Assembly: GCF_000012085.2 (NCBI RefSeq)
Contig: NC_008710.1
Location: forward strand, 806,001-870,000
DNA: 64,000 bases
Reading direction: 5' to 3'
Origin: Borrelia turicatae 91E135
Lineage (GTDB): Bacteria; Spirochaetota; Spirochaetia; Borreliales; Borreliaceae
Positions 52,502 to 62,869 of the stretch are shown piece by piece (the first letter of the stretch is position 1; each line of letters begins with the position of its first letter). The position numbers were made by a program, and so were the translations under genes. A model generated the notes under the pieces. It was not told the origin of the DNA, did not search any database, and worked only from the letters and a program-made list of their open reading frames with translations.

Positions 52502-52768
52502 ATGATTAGTAAAGAACAAAAACAAAAAATAATTACAGAGTTTGGTAAAAATCCAAATGATACAGGTTCGGTTGAAGTGCAAATAGCGTTAATTACAGAT
52601 AGAATAAGGTATTTAACAGAGCATTTAAGGAGCAATAAAAAAGATCATAGCTCTAAGAGAGGTTTATTAAAGTTGGTTGGGCAGAGAAGAAATTTGTTAA
52701 GATATTATCAGAAGAAAAATTTGGAAGCTTATAGAACCTTAATAGCTAAACTTGGACTTAGAAAGTAA
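52502..52768 (+). CDS. rpsO: 30S ribosomal protein S15
   Basis: An 88-residue protein of the exact family length: [23 protein letters not shown] (parts: [12 protein letters not shown]) and [22 protein letters not shown] (parts: [15 protein letters not shown]). It binds 16S rRNA early in 30S assembly. AGGAG precedes the ATG. pnp follows 13 bases after the stop, the usual rpsO-pnp pair. Confidence 0.97.
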   Translation: MISKEQKQKIITEFGKNPNDTGSVEVQIALITDRIRYLTEHLRSNKKDHSSKRGLLKLVGQRRNLLRYYQKKNLEAYRTLIAKLGLRK

Positions 52769-52781
52769 TAAGGGGTTAATT

Positions 52782-54935
52782 TTGAGAAAAATTTTGAAGT
52801 TGAAAGTAGGAAGGGAAGATTTAATTTTAGAAACAGGCTTATTGGCTAAGCAAGCAAATGGTGCGGTTCTTGCTACTTATGGTGGTTCTACTGTTCTTGC
52901 TACGGTATGTTGTTCAGATTCAGCTCGTGAGAATTTGGATTTTGTTCCTTTATCTGTTGAATATAATGAAAAATATTATGCTGCTGGAAAAATTCCTGGA
53001 GGATTTATTAAAAGAGAAGGTAAACCAAAAGACAAGGAAGTACTTGTTTCTAGATTAATAGATAGACCTATGAGACCGCTTTTTGATAAGAGGTTTGGTA
53101 GAGAAATTCAGGTTGTTCCAACGACATTGTCTACAGATCAGATGAATCCCCCTGATATTGTTGGGATGAATGCTGCTTTTGCGGCAGTTTTTTTGTCAGA
53201 TATTCCGTTTAATGGTCCCATTGCGGCTGTTAGAATAGCTTATTTAAATAGTGAGTTTATAGTAAATCCTTCTTTTGATGAGATACAAGATTCTATTCTA
53301 GATATTGTTGTTGCGGGTAGTTTGGATGGTATTACAATGGTTGAAGGTGGTGCTAATGAGGTTAGCGAGGAAGTGTTGCTTGCTGCAATAGATCAAGCTT
53401 ATGAATATATTAAACAAATTTGTAATCTTCAAAAGGAATTTATACTTATAGTAGGTGAGAGAGAAAAATTACCACTTGCTTATGAAGAAAGAGTATTTGA
53501 ATTTAAGGCTGAACTTAAAGATTTTATTTACTCTGAACTTAAAGATGCTTGTTTTGTAAAGGGGAAACTTAATAGAGATAAGGCTATAAAATTAGTTAAG
53601 CAAAAAGCCTATGAACATTTTTCTTCTGTAAGTCAGGTAGATGAAGAGAATGAAACTCTTTTTTATAAAGCTCTTGATGATTTTGAGCAAGAAATTGTTA
53701 GGAGATCAATCCTGGAAAATAATCTTAGGACTGATGGGCGTAATCCTACACAGATAAGAGATATTGTTGCCGAAGTTGATCTTTTAAGAAGAACGCATGG
53801 TTCTGCTCTTTTTACAAGGGGTGAGACCCAGGCATTGGCTGTAACGACTTTAGGTACAAGTATTGATGAGCAGATAATGGATGATATTGATGGCGATAAG
53901 CGTCTTAATTTTATGCTTCATTATAATTTTCCTCCATTTTCTGTTGGTGAGACAGGTAGACTTATGACTGGCAGACGTGAGATTGGGCATGGTCATTTAG
54001 CTCAAAGGTCTCTGGAAGCTATGTTACCTAAGAAAGATGATTTTCCATATACTATTAGAGTAGTATCTGAGATATTAGAATCAAATGGATCCTCATCGAT
54101 GGCTACAGTATGTTCTGGGAGTATGTCTTTAATGGCAGCTGGTGTTCCTGTTAAGGAACAAGTCGCAGGAATAGCTATGGGACTTGTTAGTGAGGGGGAT
54201 AAGTATGTTATCTTAAGTGATATTCTTGGAGAAGAAGATCATTTGGGCGATATGGACTTTAAGGTTGCAGGAACTAAGAATGGAATTACTGGTTTTCAGA
54301 TGGATATTAAGATTTCAAATGTTACAAAGCAGTTGATGAAAGATGCTCTTGCACAGGCACGAATTGGAAGAATGCATATTTTATCTATTATGGATTCTGT
54401 AATTTCAAGGTCAAGAGATGATATATCTGTTAATGCTCCTAAGATTATTCAGTTACAAATTGATATTGATAAAATTTCTCTTGTTATTGGGTCTACTGGT
54501 AAGACAGTTAAAGCGATTACAGATGAGTTTGAGGTTAGGGTGCAAATTGAGCAAGATGGTAGAATTACTCTTTTTGGGACTGATAGCTTAAAGATGCAAA
54601 AAGCTAAGGCAAGGATAGAGAGTATTGTAAGAGAACCTAAAATTGGTGAGATTTATGAAGGGGTTGTTAAAAAGATTAACAGTTTTGGGGCCTTTATTGA
54701 ACTTACTCCTACCAAAGAAGGATTTTTAAGTAATCGACCAAAATCAAGGGATGATAGATATGGTGATATGAGGCATTCCAGATATGGCAGTGGTAGACAT
54801 TCTAGATATGGTAGAGATAGTAGGAATACATTTGCTATGCGTCCTCCAAGATTAGAGGAAGGACAAATGGTTAAGGTTAGAATATCTGATATTGATAAGT
54901 TTGGTAAGATTGAACTTGAATTAGTTAGAGATTAG
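52782..54935 (+). CDS. pnp: Polynucleotide phosphorylase
   Basis: A 717-residue 3'-5' exoribonuclease: two RNase PH domains (about 5-220 and 310-545; [25 protein letters not shown]), KH (about 553-610; [13 protein letters not shown]) and S1 (about 622-717). The S1 domain is interrupted near residues 650-690 by an Arg/Tyr/Gly/Asp/Ser-rich stretch with three HSRYG or DRYG units. The start is TTG at 52782, six bases after AAGGGG; the frame reaching back into rpsO is not used. Confidence 0.96.
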   Translation: MRKILKLKVGREDLILETGLLAKQANGAVLATYGGSTVLATVCCSDSARENLDFVPLSVEYNEKYYAAGKIPGGFIKREGKPKDKEVLVSRLIDRPMRPLFDKRFGREIQVVPTTLSTDQMNPPDIVGMNAAFAAVFLSDIPFNGPIAAVRIAYLNSEFIVNPSFDEIQDSILDIVVAGSLDGITMVEGGANEVSEEVLLAAIDQAYEYIKQICNLQKEFILIVGEREKLPLAYEERVFEFKAELKDFIYSELKDACFVKGKLNRDKAIKLVKQKAYEHFSSVSQVDEENETLFYKALDDFEQEIVRRSILENNLRTDGRNPTQIRDIVAEVDLLRRTHGSALFTRGETQALAVTTLGTSIDEQIMDDIDGDKRLNFMLHYNFPPFSVGETGRLMTGRREIGHGHLAQRSLEAMLPKKDDFPYTIRVVSEILESNGSSSMATVCSGSMSLMAAGVPVKEQVAGIAMGLVSEGDKYVILSDILGEEDHLGDMDFKVAGTKNGITGFQMDIKISNVTKQLMKDALAQARIGRMHILSIMDSVISRSRDDISVNAPKIIQLQIDIDKISLVIGSTGKTVKAITDEFEVRVQIEQDGRITLFGTDSLKMQKAKARIESIVREPKIGEIYEGVVKKINSFGAFIELTPTKEGFLSNRPKSRDDRYGDMRHSRYGSGRHSRYGRDSRNTFAMRPPRLEEGQMVKVRISDIDKFGKIELELVRD

Positions 54936-54943
54936 TAAATGTT

Positions 54944-56461
54944 ATGAGATTTGTAGATCATATAAATAATATTTTTAAAAATAAGCTTATTTTCGTGAGC
55001 TTATTTTTCTTTTTTTCATGTTTGACTAGTAAAGATGTTGATTTATCTCCTAATTTTCTCGATGATATTCAAAAATTGAATGTCGATGAATTTGATATTG
55101 ATGAGTTAGATCTTAATAAAAGAAGTCATTTATTGGGTCTTAGAGATGATGAATCTTTTTTCTTAAGTGATGCTTTTTTAAAAGAGGATAATTCTTATTT
55201 TAAAAGTGCTAGAGAGAGTTATGCCCAAAAAAATTTTGGCATGACCAGTTACTACTTAAATAAAATAGTGACTGATGAGAAAAATTATGATAAAGAATTA
55301 ATTGCTAAAGCCAATTTATTTTTTGGTTATATGAATTATAACATAGGCGCTTATGATCTAGCTGAATATCATTTTGATAATTTTTTAAAAGATTATCAAA
55401 ATTCTCATGCTAGTCTTAGGATTGCTGAATTAAAATATTTTGTTAAGGATAAAGTGGGTGCAATCTCTGCATTAAAGGATATTGATAAAACTTCTCTTAA
55501 GTCAGGCTATGATCTAGGAATTTATAATTTCTTGAATAATAAATTTGGAATAAATTATTTAAATCTAGAAGCTTTAGGATTTTTAGATAATAGTATTTTT
55601 GATATGTTTGTTTTAGGGAGTAATATTTTTGTTTCAAACATATTTGGTGGTCTTTTAAGATATGATGTTAAGAGTAATAAATATAAGGTTTATATTAAAG
55701 ATAAAAAAAGTATCGTTTTAAATGGACTTAAAGGATTTGCAGAGCATAAAGGAGTTATATACGTTGGTGGGAATAATGCTCTTTATTATATTGATGATTT
55801 GGAAGGGGCTATTAAAAAAGTTAAAATACCTTTAAATGTTAACTTAAATAGTATACAAGTTTTACTGGGTGCTAAAGATGGCATTTTTGTTGGTACTCTA
55901 GATGCTGGACTCTGGTTTTACTCCGATGTAGGTGATTGGACTTATATCAAACTTGGTTCTAATAAGATTTCATCACTGTATTTAGATGAGCGGAAAAATT
56001 TGTTATTGGTAGGAACAATGGATAAGGCTATTTATAGCATTGATCTAACTAATTTTAATAAAATTAAACATTTAAATTTTTTTAGCAAAATAGAGAGTGA
56101 GAGAAATGTTAATTTTATAAAGAAGCATGATGGTGGTTATTACGTTGGAACTTATGGAGGAGGTCTTTTTAGATTAAGTTTAGATAATAATACATATGTA
56201 AAATATAATGTTAACAATGATCCTAGCATTGGATATTTTCTTGATATGGAGATTAGGGATAATAAATTATTATTTGCAACTTTTGAACATGGTTTATTAA
56301 TTTATGATACAGTAAATGATAGTTGGGATTATTTAGGCCCTAGTGATGGACTTATTAGTTTAAATTTAGTAAAAATTTTAAATTTTAATGATTATGTTGT
56401 ACTTGGGACTTTAAATAATGGTTTGGTTTTTGTAAATGAGAGTATTAAAAAACAATTATGA
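54944..56461 (+). CDS. Lipoprotein with TPR-like and beta-propeller regions
   Basis: A 505-residue predicted lipoprotein: signal with lipobox FFSC (Cys near residue 26). Residues about 80-190 form TPR-like helices (SARESYAQKNFGMTSYYLNK, KANLFFGYMNYNIGAYDLAEYHF in parts). Residues about 205-500 contain at least five blade-like repeats (IYVGGNNALYYID, IFVGTLDAGLWFY, LLLVGTMDKAIYSID, YYVGTYGGGLFRLS, LLFATFEHGLLIYD). A scaffold or sensor role is likely; no enzyme motif is seen. It starts 8 bases after pnp. Confidence 0.8.
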   Translation: MRFVDHINNIFKNKLIFVSLFFFFSCLTSKDVDLSPNFLDDIQKLNVDEFDIDELDLNKRSHLLGLRDDESFFLSDAFLKEDNSYFKSARESYAQKNFGMTSYYLNKIVTDEKNYDKELIAKANLFFGYMNYNIGAYDLAEYHFDNFLKDYQNSHASLRIAELKYFVKDKVGAISALKDIDKTSLKSGYDLGIYNFLNNKFGINYLNLEALGFLDNSIFDMFVLGSNIFVSNIFGGLLRYDVKSNKYKVYIKDKKSIVLNGLKGFAEHKGVIYVGGNNALYYIDDLEGAIKKVKIPLNVNLNSIQVLLGAKDGIFVGTLDAGLWFYSDVGDWTYIKLGSNKISSLYLDERKNLLLVGTMDKAIYSIDLTNFNKIKHLNFFSKIESERNVNFIKKHDGGYYVGTYGGGLFRLSLDNNTYVKYNVNNDPSIGYFLDMEIRDNKLLFATFEHGLLIYDTVNDSWDYLGPSDGLISLNLVKILNFNDYVVLGTLNNGLVFVNESIKKQL

Positions 56462-57725
56462 ATCTTACATAATTATTGAATTTTTTAAGTATTTTTTAAT
56501 TACTTTTTTGTTTTTTTTCTTTGTATTTTTCATAAACCAAATACTTTTTTTTATGAGAATACTTCTTCAAAACTATGTTCCGTTTTTAAAGGCTTTTATT
56601 TTTGTTATATATTCACTTCCTATGATAATTGCTCTTTCACCTCCCTTTGCGGCTTTACTCTCTGTAATACTTACCATTTATAGATTTAAACTTAATAATG
56701 AAATATTGGCTTTTAGGTCAATTGGAATATCTATTTTTAATTTATTAGTTCCATTTTTTAAATTAGGTGTAGTTATTGCATTAATTTCGTTTATTACTAA
56801 TGATTTTTTACTTCCCCTTGGTTCTATTGGTAGATTGAAAATTTTTAATGAAATCAAAGAAGAAATACCTCATTTGATATTAAAGCCTTATTCAAGCAAA
56901 CAGTATGGAGATTTAATATTTGTATCAGGAGAAAAATCTGAAACGGGGTATAAAAATGTTACTTTTTTTGATAATACTAGACTTAAAGGTTATGACAGAA
57001 TATTGATGGCAAGGGAACTTAATATTCAAAAAGAAAATTATCAGGTATATTTTATTTTGAATGATGTTTTATCAATTGCCTTAACAGAGGATGAGAGTGG
57101 GTTTTATGACTATTTTTATGCTGATCGGATGAAATATTCAATTGATCAAGTAACGTTTAGTGATAGTTGGTTATTAAGTTATGTGGCACCATCGCAGATG
57201 AGTATTAGAGATGTTATGAAACTTATTGTTAAGCAAGATAAGTTAGTTAAAGAATTAAATATGAAAAATGATTTAGAGGAAGATCTTTTGTATTTAAATT
57301 TTTCAAATATTTATTTGAATTATTTGTATGATAAGAATAGTTTTTTAGATGAAGAATCTGTTCTTGAAAACTTAAGTTATATGCATAATTTAATTTTAAA
57401 TTATAGCCCTTATGAAGATCTAATTGTTAAGAGAAGTTATGCTCTTTATTGTTTGGAATTTTATCAAAAAATTAGTTTACCATTGTCTGTTTTATTTTTT
57501 ATCTTTTTGGCTTTTGGTATGGGCATGTACTCAAATAAAAAATATTCTATTATTCTTGAACTTGTGATTTCAATTCTTATTTGTGTTTTCTATTGGGTAA
57601 TGTTTATTGGTGGAAAAGTTTATACTGTTCAGTATTCCCCAAATCCTTTTCTTATTACTGTCTTACCAAATGTGATGTTAATTTTTGCAGGTTTGATACT
57701 TTTTTTGAGACTTTTAAAGAAATGA
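56436..57725 (+). CDS. LptF/LptG family permease (first of pair)
   Basis: A 429-residue YjgP/YjgQ family membrane protein: an N-terminal helix pair (about 13-60 and 60-110), a periplasmic jellyroll-like domain (about 130-340), and three C-terminal helices. ILAFRSIGISIFNLLVPF is the cytoplasmic coupling loop for the LptB ATPase. Borrelia makes no LPS, so the cargo must differ; a role in moving surface lipoproteins has been proposed for Borrelia Lpt parts. The start at 56436 lies 26 bases inside the previous gene and has no ribosome site, so the exact start is uncertain. Confidence 0.85.
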   Translation: MRVLKNNYESYIIIEFFKYFLITFLFFFFVFFINQILFFMRILLQNYVPFLKAFIFVIYSLPMIIALSPPFAALLSVILTIYRFKLNNEILAFRSIGISIFNLLVPFFKLGVVIALISFITNDFLLPLGSIGRLKIFNEIKEEIPHLILKPYSSKQYGDLIFVSGEKSETGYKNVTFFDNTRLKGYDRILMARELNIQKENYQVYFILNDVLSIALTEDESGFYDYFYADRMKYSIDQVTFSDSWLLSYVAPSQMSIRDVMKLIVKQDKLVKELNMKNDLEEDLLYLNFSNIYLNYLYDKNSFLDEESVLENLSYMHNLILNYSPYEDLIVKRSYALYCLEFYQKISLPLSVLFFIFLAFGMGMYSNKKYSIILELVISILICVFYWVMFIGGKVYTVQYSPNPFLITVLPNVMLIFAGLILFLRLLKK

Positions 57726-58789
57726 AAGTAGATAAGCTTTTCGTGAATAATATATCATTAACTTTTTTGTTTATGAATTTTCTTTTTGTGATCTTAATTG
57801 TGCTTATCGATTTATTTACCAATCTTTTTAATTATCTTGATCATAATCTTAGTATTAGTGATATTGTTTATATTTATTATCTTTATTTGCCAAAGTGTTT
57901 TTCAGATGGTTTGGCTTTATCTTTTCTTTTTGCCGTTTCTAATCTTATTGGTAATCTTTCTATGAGAAACGAAATAATAGGACTTTTTAGTTGTGGTATT
58001 TCTATTTCTAGAATATTAAGATCAATAATTATGCTTAGTGTTTTTATCTCAGTAATGCTCTTTTTTTTTGATAATTATTTGGTTATAGATACTATTGCTA
58101 AAAGGGATGCTTTTCTTAAGAATAGTGTTGGCAATCAAGGTGCAAATGATAGAAATATAATCATTAGGGATTTTGCGAGAGAAATTTACAATATTAAGCA
58201 TTATGATATCGAGAATGATACTATTGCTAACTTGATGATTATTTTAAAAGATCAAAATGATAATTTTAAAAAAAGGTATGATATAAGTAAGGCTGAGTGG
58301 ATTGATTCCAGATGGAGGCTTTATGGTGTTAGGGAATTTTCTAAGATCGAACGAGATGTGATAGAAAAATTTCATGAAGTTCTTGATGGTAGGGGGATTA
58401 TTAATTTAGAGCCTGAATATATTAAAATAGTTATGCTGTCGTCAAAAACGTTGAATTTTTCAAAGCTTATTAGCTGGATTAAGGCTCTTAGGAGAGAAAA
58501 ATTAGATTATTCTGAAGCTTTATTTGATTTGTTAAGCAGAATCTTTTTTTCATTTAGATTAATACTTCTTAGTTTTACTGTGAGTTTTGTAAGTCTTGCT
58601 TTGAAAAAAAATATTTTTATATGGAGTTTGTTAAATAGTATTGCATTTGCAGTTGTGTATGTTATGTCAATTATGGTTTTTAGCTTTTTAGCAGATCTTG
58701 GATATTTGCCTATAGCAGTTGCAAGTTCGTTACCCACTATTTTGTTTATTGTTATTAATTTTATCATTTATAATCTTGTGTGTAAGTAG
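57722..58789 (+). CDS. LptF/LptG family permease (second of pair)
   Basis: A 355-residue YjgP/YjgQ protein with the same plan, starting at ATG 57722 that overlaps the previous stop (ATGA); the frame extending back to 57581 is not used. EIIGLFSCGISISRILRSII is the coupling-helix region, and four C-terminal hydrophobic stretches follow. LptF and LptG normally form one heterodimer with LptB. The adjacent order and coupling support that here. Confidence 0.87.
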   Translation: MKVDKLFVNNISLTFLFMNFLFVILIVLIDLFTNLFNYLDHNLSISDIVYIYYLYLPKCFSDGLALSFLFAVSNLIGNLSMRNEIIGLFSCGISISRILRSIIMLSVFISVMLFFFDNYLVIDTIAKRDAFLKNSVGNQGANDRNIIIRDFAREIYNIKHYDIENDTIANLMIILKDQNDNFKKRYDISKAEWIDSRWRLYGVREFSKIERDVIEKFHEVLDGRGIINLEPEYIKIVMLSSKTLNFSKLISWIKALRREKLDYSEALFDLLSRIFFSFRLILLSFTVSFVSLALKKNIFIWSLLNSIAFAVVYVMSIMVFSFLADLGYLPIAVASSLPTILFIVINFIIYNLVCK

Positions 58790-58807
58790 TAGGTTTTTTT
58801 AAATTTT

Positions 58808-59935
58808 ATGTTTAGTATTATTAAAAATGACAAAAATTCTAATGCAAGACTTGGTGTTCTTGAACTTCCTCATGGGAAGGTTGAAACACCGTGTTTCATG
58901 CCAGTTGGTACTTTGGGTGCAATGAAAGCTTTAAAGCATGATGTGCTTGAAAAATTGGGATGTGATCTCATGCTTGCAAATACTTATCATCTTTATTTAA
59001 GACCCGGTATTGATGTGATAAAAAAATATGGAAGTTTACATAATTTTACAGCCTGGGATAAAAATTTTTTGACAGATTCTGGAGGATTTCAAGTATTTTC
59101 TTTAGCTAATTTTAGAAAGATTGAGACTGAGGGAGTAGATTTTAAATCGCATATTGATGGTTCTAGGCACTATTTTACACCTGAGAGTGTATTTAAGATG
59201 CAAGAAATTTTTGAGAGTGATATTATTATGGCGCTTGATATTTGTAGTTCTTATGGGATTGATTACAGTGAGGCGAGTTTGTATACAAATATTACAACCT
59301 CTTGGGCTCGTCGTACACTGCGTGCTTATGAGAATAGAAAAGAAGGGTATGATGGTCTTTTATTTTTAATAACTCAGGGTAATTTTTTTAAAGATTTGAG
59401 AAAAAGAAGTACCGAGGCGATTTTAGAATTAGATAGTCCTGGTATCGCAATTGGTGGAATTTCTGTTGGAGAACCACGAGATAAATACTTAGAAATTCTT
59501 GAATATAATTCTTCATTAATACCTAAGGTTAAGCCAAAGTATGTAATGGGAATTGGTACTCCTCACTATATATTGGATGCAATATATTATGGTATTGATA
59601 TTTTTGATTGTGTTAATCCTACAAGAATTGCTAGGCATGGTTCACTTTTAACTGATAATGGAATATTGCGTATTAAGAGGGCTGAGTTTAATTTTGATAC
59701 TTGTCCTGTTGAGCGAGATTGTTCTTGTACTTTATGTACAAGGTATTCAAGAGGGTATTTAAGACATTTAATCAAATCAGAAGAAACTCTTGGAGTGATG
59801 TTGGCCAGTGAGCATAACATTCATTATATGTTTAGACTTATTAAAAAGGCTCGCAATGCAATTATGAATGGTGATTTTACAAAATTTAGAAAGCTTTATT
59901 TGAGCAAATATGATGAAGGTAATTTTGATGAATAA
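58808..59935 (+). CDS. tgt: tRNA-guanine transglycosylase (queuine tRNA-ribosyltransferase)
   Basis: A 375-residue TIM-barrel enzyme exchanging G34 in GUN tRNAs. Catalytic and substrate motifs [19 protein letters not shown] and [10 protein letters not shown] are complete, and zinc is bound by CxCxxC (CSCTLC, about 305-310) and a later His. Borrelia is not thought to make preQ1, so queuine or preQ1 would have to be scavenged. The murJ start lies in its last codons. Confidence 0.95.
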
Positions 59936-61451
59936 AGATATTCTCTCAACAGTTATTGTTATGGTTTCGATTTTTTTTTCACGTATAATGGGTTTTATTA
60001 AAATTAAGGTATTTTCTTACTATTTTGGGGCAAGTCTTGAGTCAGATATTTTTAATTATGTTTTTAATATTCCGAATAATTTAAGGAAGATTATTTCAGA
60101 AGGTGCAATGACTTCAGCTTTTATGCCGGAATTCACTCATGAGAGGAAAAAATCTAGTAAACATGCTATTGATTTTTTCAGACGAGTTATCACTTTTAAT
60201 ATTATAAGTATTAGTCTTCTTATTTCTGTTATGATTCTTTTTTCTCGACAAATTATGTATTTTGTATCTTCTTATAGAGGTAGTCATTTGGAATTGGCTA
60301 GTTATATATTTAACTACTTAATACTTTATGTGTTACTTATAAGCTTATCATCGATATTTTCATCGGTTTTAAATTCTTATAAGTTTTTTTTTATTCCATC
60401 TTTTTCTCCCGTTATGCTCTCTTTTAGCATTATATTAAGCATATATTTATTTTATAAGCAATATGGAATATATAGTGCTGTTATTGGAGTAATTGTTGGT
60501 GGGATTTTGCAATTTTTAGTTCAGATGATAAATTGTATTTATATTGGTCTTACATATAGACCAATGTTTAACTTTAATGATTCTTCATTTTTGAGATTTT
60601 TAAAAAGATGGGCGCATATGATTATATCAGCTTTAGTAGCAATTACTACTCAGCAAATTTCATTTGCTTTGGCATCAATCCTGGATATTGGGAGTGTTTC
60701 TATTTTAAGTAATGCAATTGTTTATTATCAGCTTCCTGTTGGAATTTTTTATGTCTCTATTTCTACAGTTATTTTTCCTAAGATGGCAGAATATGCTTCT
60801 TTAGGCAATAATAAAGGATTAAATTTGATTTTGAATCATGGAATTGATATTTTGATTTTTATTTTGATTCCAATGTCATTTTTAATGTATATTTGGGCTG
60901 GTCCTATTCTAAATTTATTGCTTACAGGAGGTAAGTTTTCCGTATATGACACTCAAAGAACCGTTAACGTATTACAATATTTTTTAATTGGATTACCATT
61001 TTCTTCGATTTTTGGATTGTTTCAAAAATATTATTTTTCGATACGTAACTCAAAAATTCCGCTTTACTTTAATCTTCTTTTTGCTGCTATTGATATTACA
61101 ATCTCAATTTTTGGTATTAGATTTTATAAAGTGGTAGACATTTTGCCTATTGCACAATCAATTTCTTTTGCTTTATGTGTAGTTATTTTTTATTTCATTG
61201 GACTTAAGGGGGGGATGAAGCTTGAATTTGTTAGGTCTTTAGTAGCTCTTATTAAGGCATTTATTTCCCTTATTCCCTTATATTTATTTTATACTCTTTT
61301 TAAGAATGTTAAATGGGATGTAGGATTTAGTTTCAGTAATTTTTACTTATTAAGTGTTGCAGGCGTAATTAGTATTGTTATTTTAATACTGTGTTATTAT
61401 TTACTTGGTGTTAATAAACTTTTTAAGTTTATTAGTAGGGAGATTTTATGA
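59928..61451 (+). CDS. murJ: Lipid II flippase MurJ
   Basis: A 507-residue MOP-superfamily protein with about 14 membrane helices. [46 protein letters not shown] (in parts) are the N-terminal MurJ signature with the conserved Arg and Asn-Pro elements; [12 protein letters not shown] is the mid-protein element. ATG 59928 has AAGG upstream and overlaps tgt by 8 bases. It flips lipid II made by MurG to the periplasm. Confidence 0.94.
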
Positions 61452-62869
61452 AGTATTTAGAGCTTGTTTTTTTCTTTTGTATTATGCTTGATATTTTTGC
61501 TATTAAAGGGACAATATTATCAATTAAACCTTTAGCGTCTCAGGAACATAAGATCGGTAAGGATATTACAGAAAATGATTTAAAGAGAGATGATACTCAA
61601 AATCCTGTTCTTAAAAATGTTAACTTAGATGTGAAGCGGGTAAATGATGCTATTTCTTATGGACTTGATGCCCAAGTTATTGAAATTATTAATAGTCTTA
61701 AAAAATCAGGTGATGGTGAATATAATGCGTTGCTTGAAAAGAGGTTGCAGAAAACTTTTAATATTGATCTTAAATTAGCAATTCTTGATTTGTTTTTATC
61801 ACTTAAATATGCAGGCAGTGTTGATGCTGCTAATTATATTCTTGATAATTATGAGAGTAATAGATATCCTAACAATTTGATTAATTTGGCAATTTTGTAT
61901 CTTAAGGAATTTGGCAGTAAGGATTCTTTAAAAAAGACTCTTATTGATATCCTTGAGAATAAGGAAGGGAATATTGTGGCTACTGCTGCTTATTATCTTG
62001 GTGAGCTTTCTTCTCCTGAATACTCAAAAGATATGATGAATGTTTATGATAAATATTCTGGTAATGATGGAGTTAAATCGGCAATACTCATTGCTCTTGG
62101 AAAATCTGATGCTGTTGATTATGCAGATAGATTTTATGAAATTTCTGTTGATAGTTATGAAAATCCATCAATTAAGGCCTCAGCTATTAAGGCTTTATCA
62201 TATCTTTTGCCTGAAAAAATAACAGAGAGCGCCGATTTGTATCTTCAAAATAATAATAACAATTATAATATTAAAATTGCCATTGTGGAGGCACTCTCAA
62301 GGGATGTATCTTTGAAATCAAAAGAGATTTTGCATGATTTTTTAAGAGATTCTGATGCTAACATTAGGATTAGTGCCGTTGAGGCTATTAAGAGTCATGG
62401 CGATATTGCTTCAAAAGAGGTATTAATTTATAAGATCAAAAGTGATCCTTCTTTAAAAGTCCGAGAAGCATCAGGTAAAGCTTTAGTAGATATGGGGTCT
62501 GGTTATGAAGAGATACAAAATATAATGCTTGATTTTAGTGTTGAGAATAACTTTAAACTTACTATGTTTAGTTATCTTTTGGATAAAGATATAAATTCTG
62601 CAGGTTTAATCGCTTTAAATCTCTTGGAAAAGGAAAATATTAATAAACCTTCAAAGTTGCTTACAAATATTGCTATGTGTCTTGCAGCTAGGAAGGGTAA
62701 TTTTGATAATTTTTATTCTAAGATCATTGAGAGTAAAAATGTTGATTTAATGAATCTTGCAATTAAGGGCGCTGTTTATAATAAATCTGCATTACTCTCA
62801 GGTAAGCTTAAAGAGATCAAGAGAACAACTCGTTCAGAGTATTTAAGGAAACTTTTAACGAATTATTGA
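61448..62869 (+). CDS. Exported HEAT-repeat protein
   Basis: A 473-residue protein with a signal peptide ([18 protein letters not shown]). From about residue 90 to the end it is built of helical HEAT/PBS-type repeats, clearest in NIRISAVEAIKSHGDIASKEVL and LKVREASGKALVDMG, and VKSAILIALGKSDA. It is probably a periplasmic scaffold. The start overlaps the murJ stop (ATGA), suggesting a link with cell-wall synthesis; the 3' end overlaps coaBC by 7 bases on the other strand. Confidence 0.82.
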   Translation: MKYLELVFFFCIMLDIFAIKGTILSIKPLASQEHKIGKDITENDLKRDDTQNPVLKNVNLDVKRVNDAISYGLDAQVIEIINSLKKSGDGEYNALLEKRLQKTFNIDLKLAILDLFLSLKYAGSVDAANYILDNYESNRYPNNLINLAILYLKEFGSKDSLKKTLIDILENKEGNIVATAAYYLGELSSPEYSKDMMNVYDKYSGNDGVKSAILIALGKSDAVDYADRFYEISVDSYENPSIKASAIKALSYLLPEKITESADLYLQNNNNNYNIKIAIVEALSRDVSLKSKEILHDFLRDSDANIRISAVEAIKSHGDIASKEVLIYKIKSDPSLKVREASGKALVDMGSGYEEIQNIMLDFSVENNFKLTMFSYLLDKDINSAGLIALNLLEKENINKPSKLLTNIAMCLAARKGNFDNFYSKIIESKNVDLMNLAIKGAVYNKSALLSGKLKEIKRTTRSEYLRKLLTNY

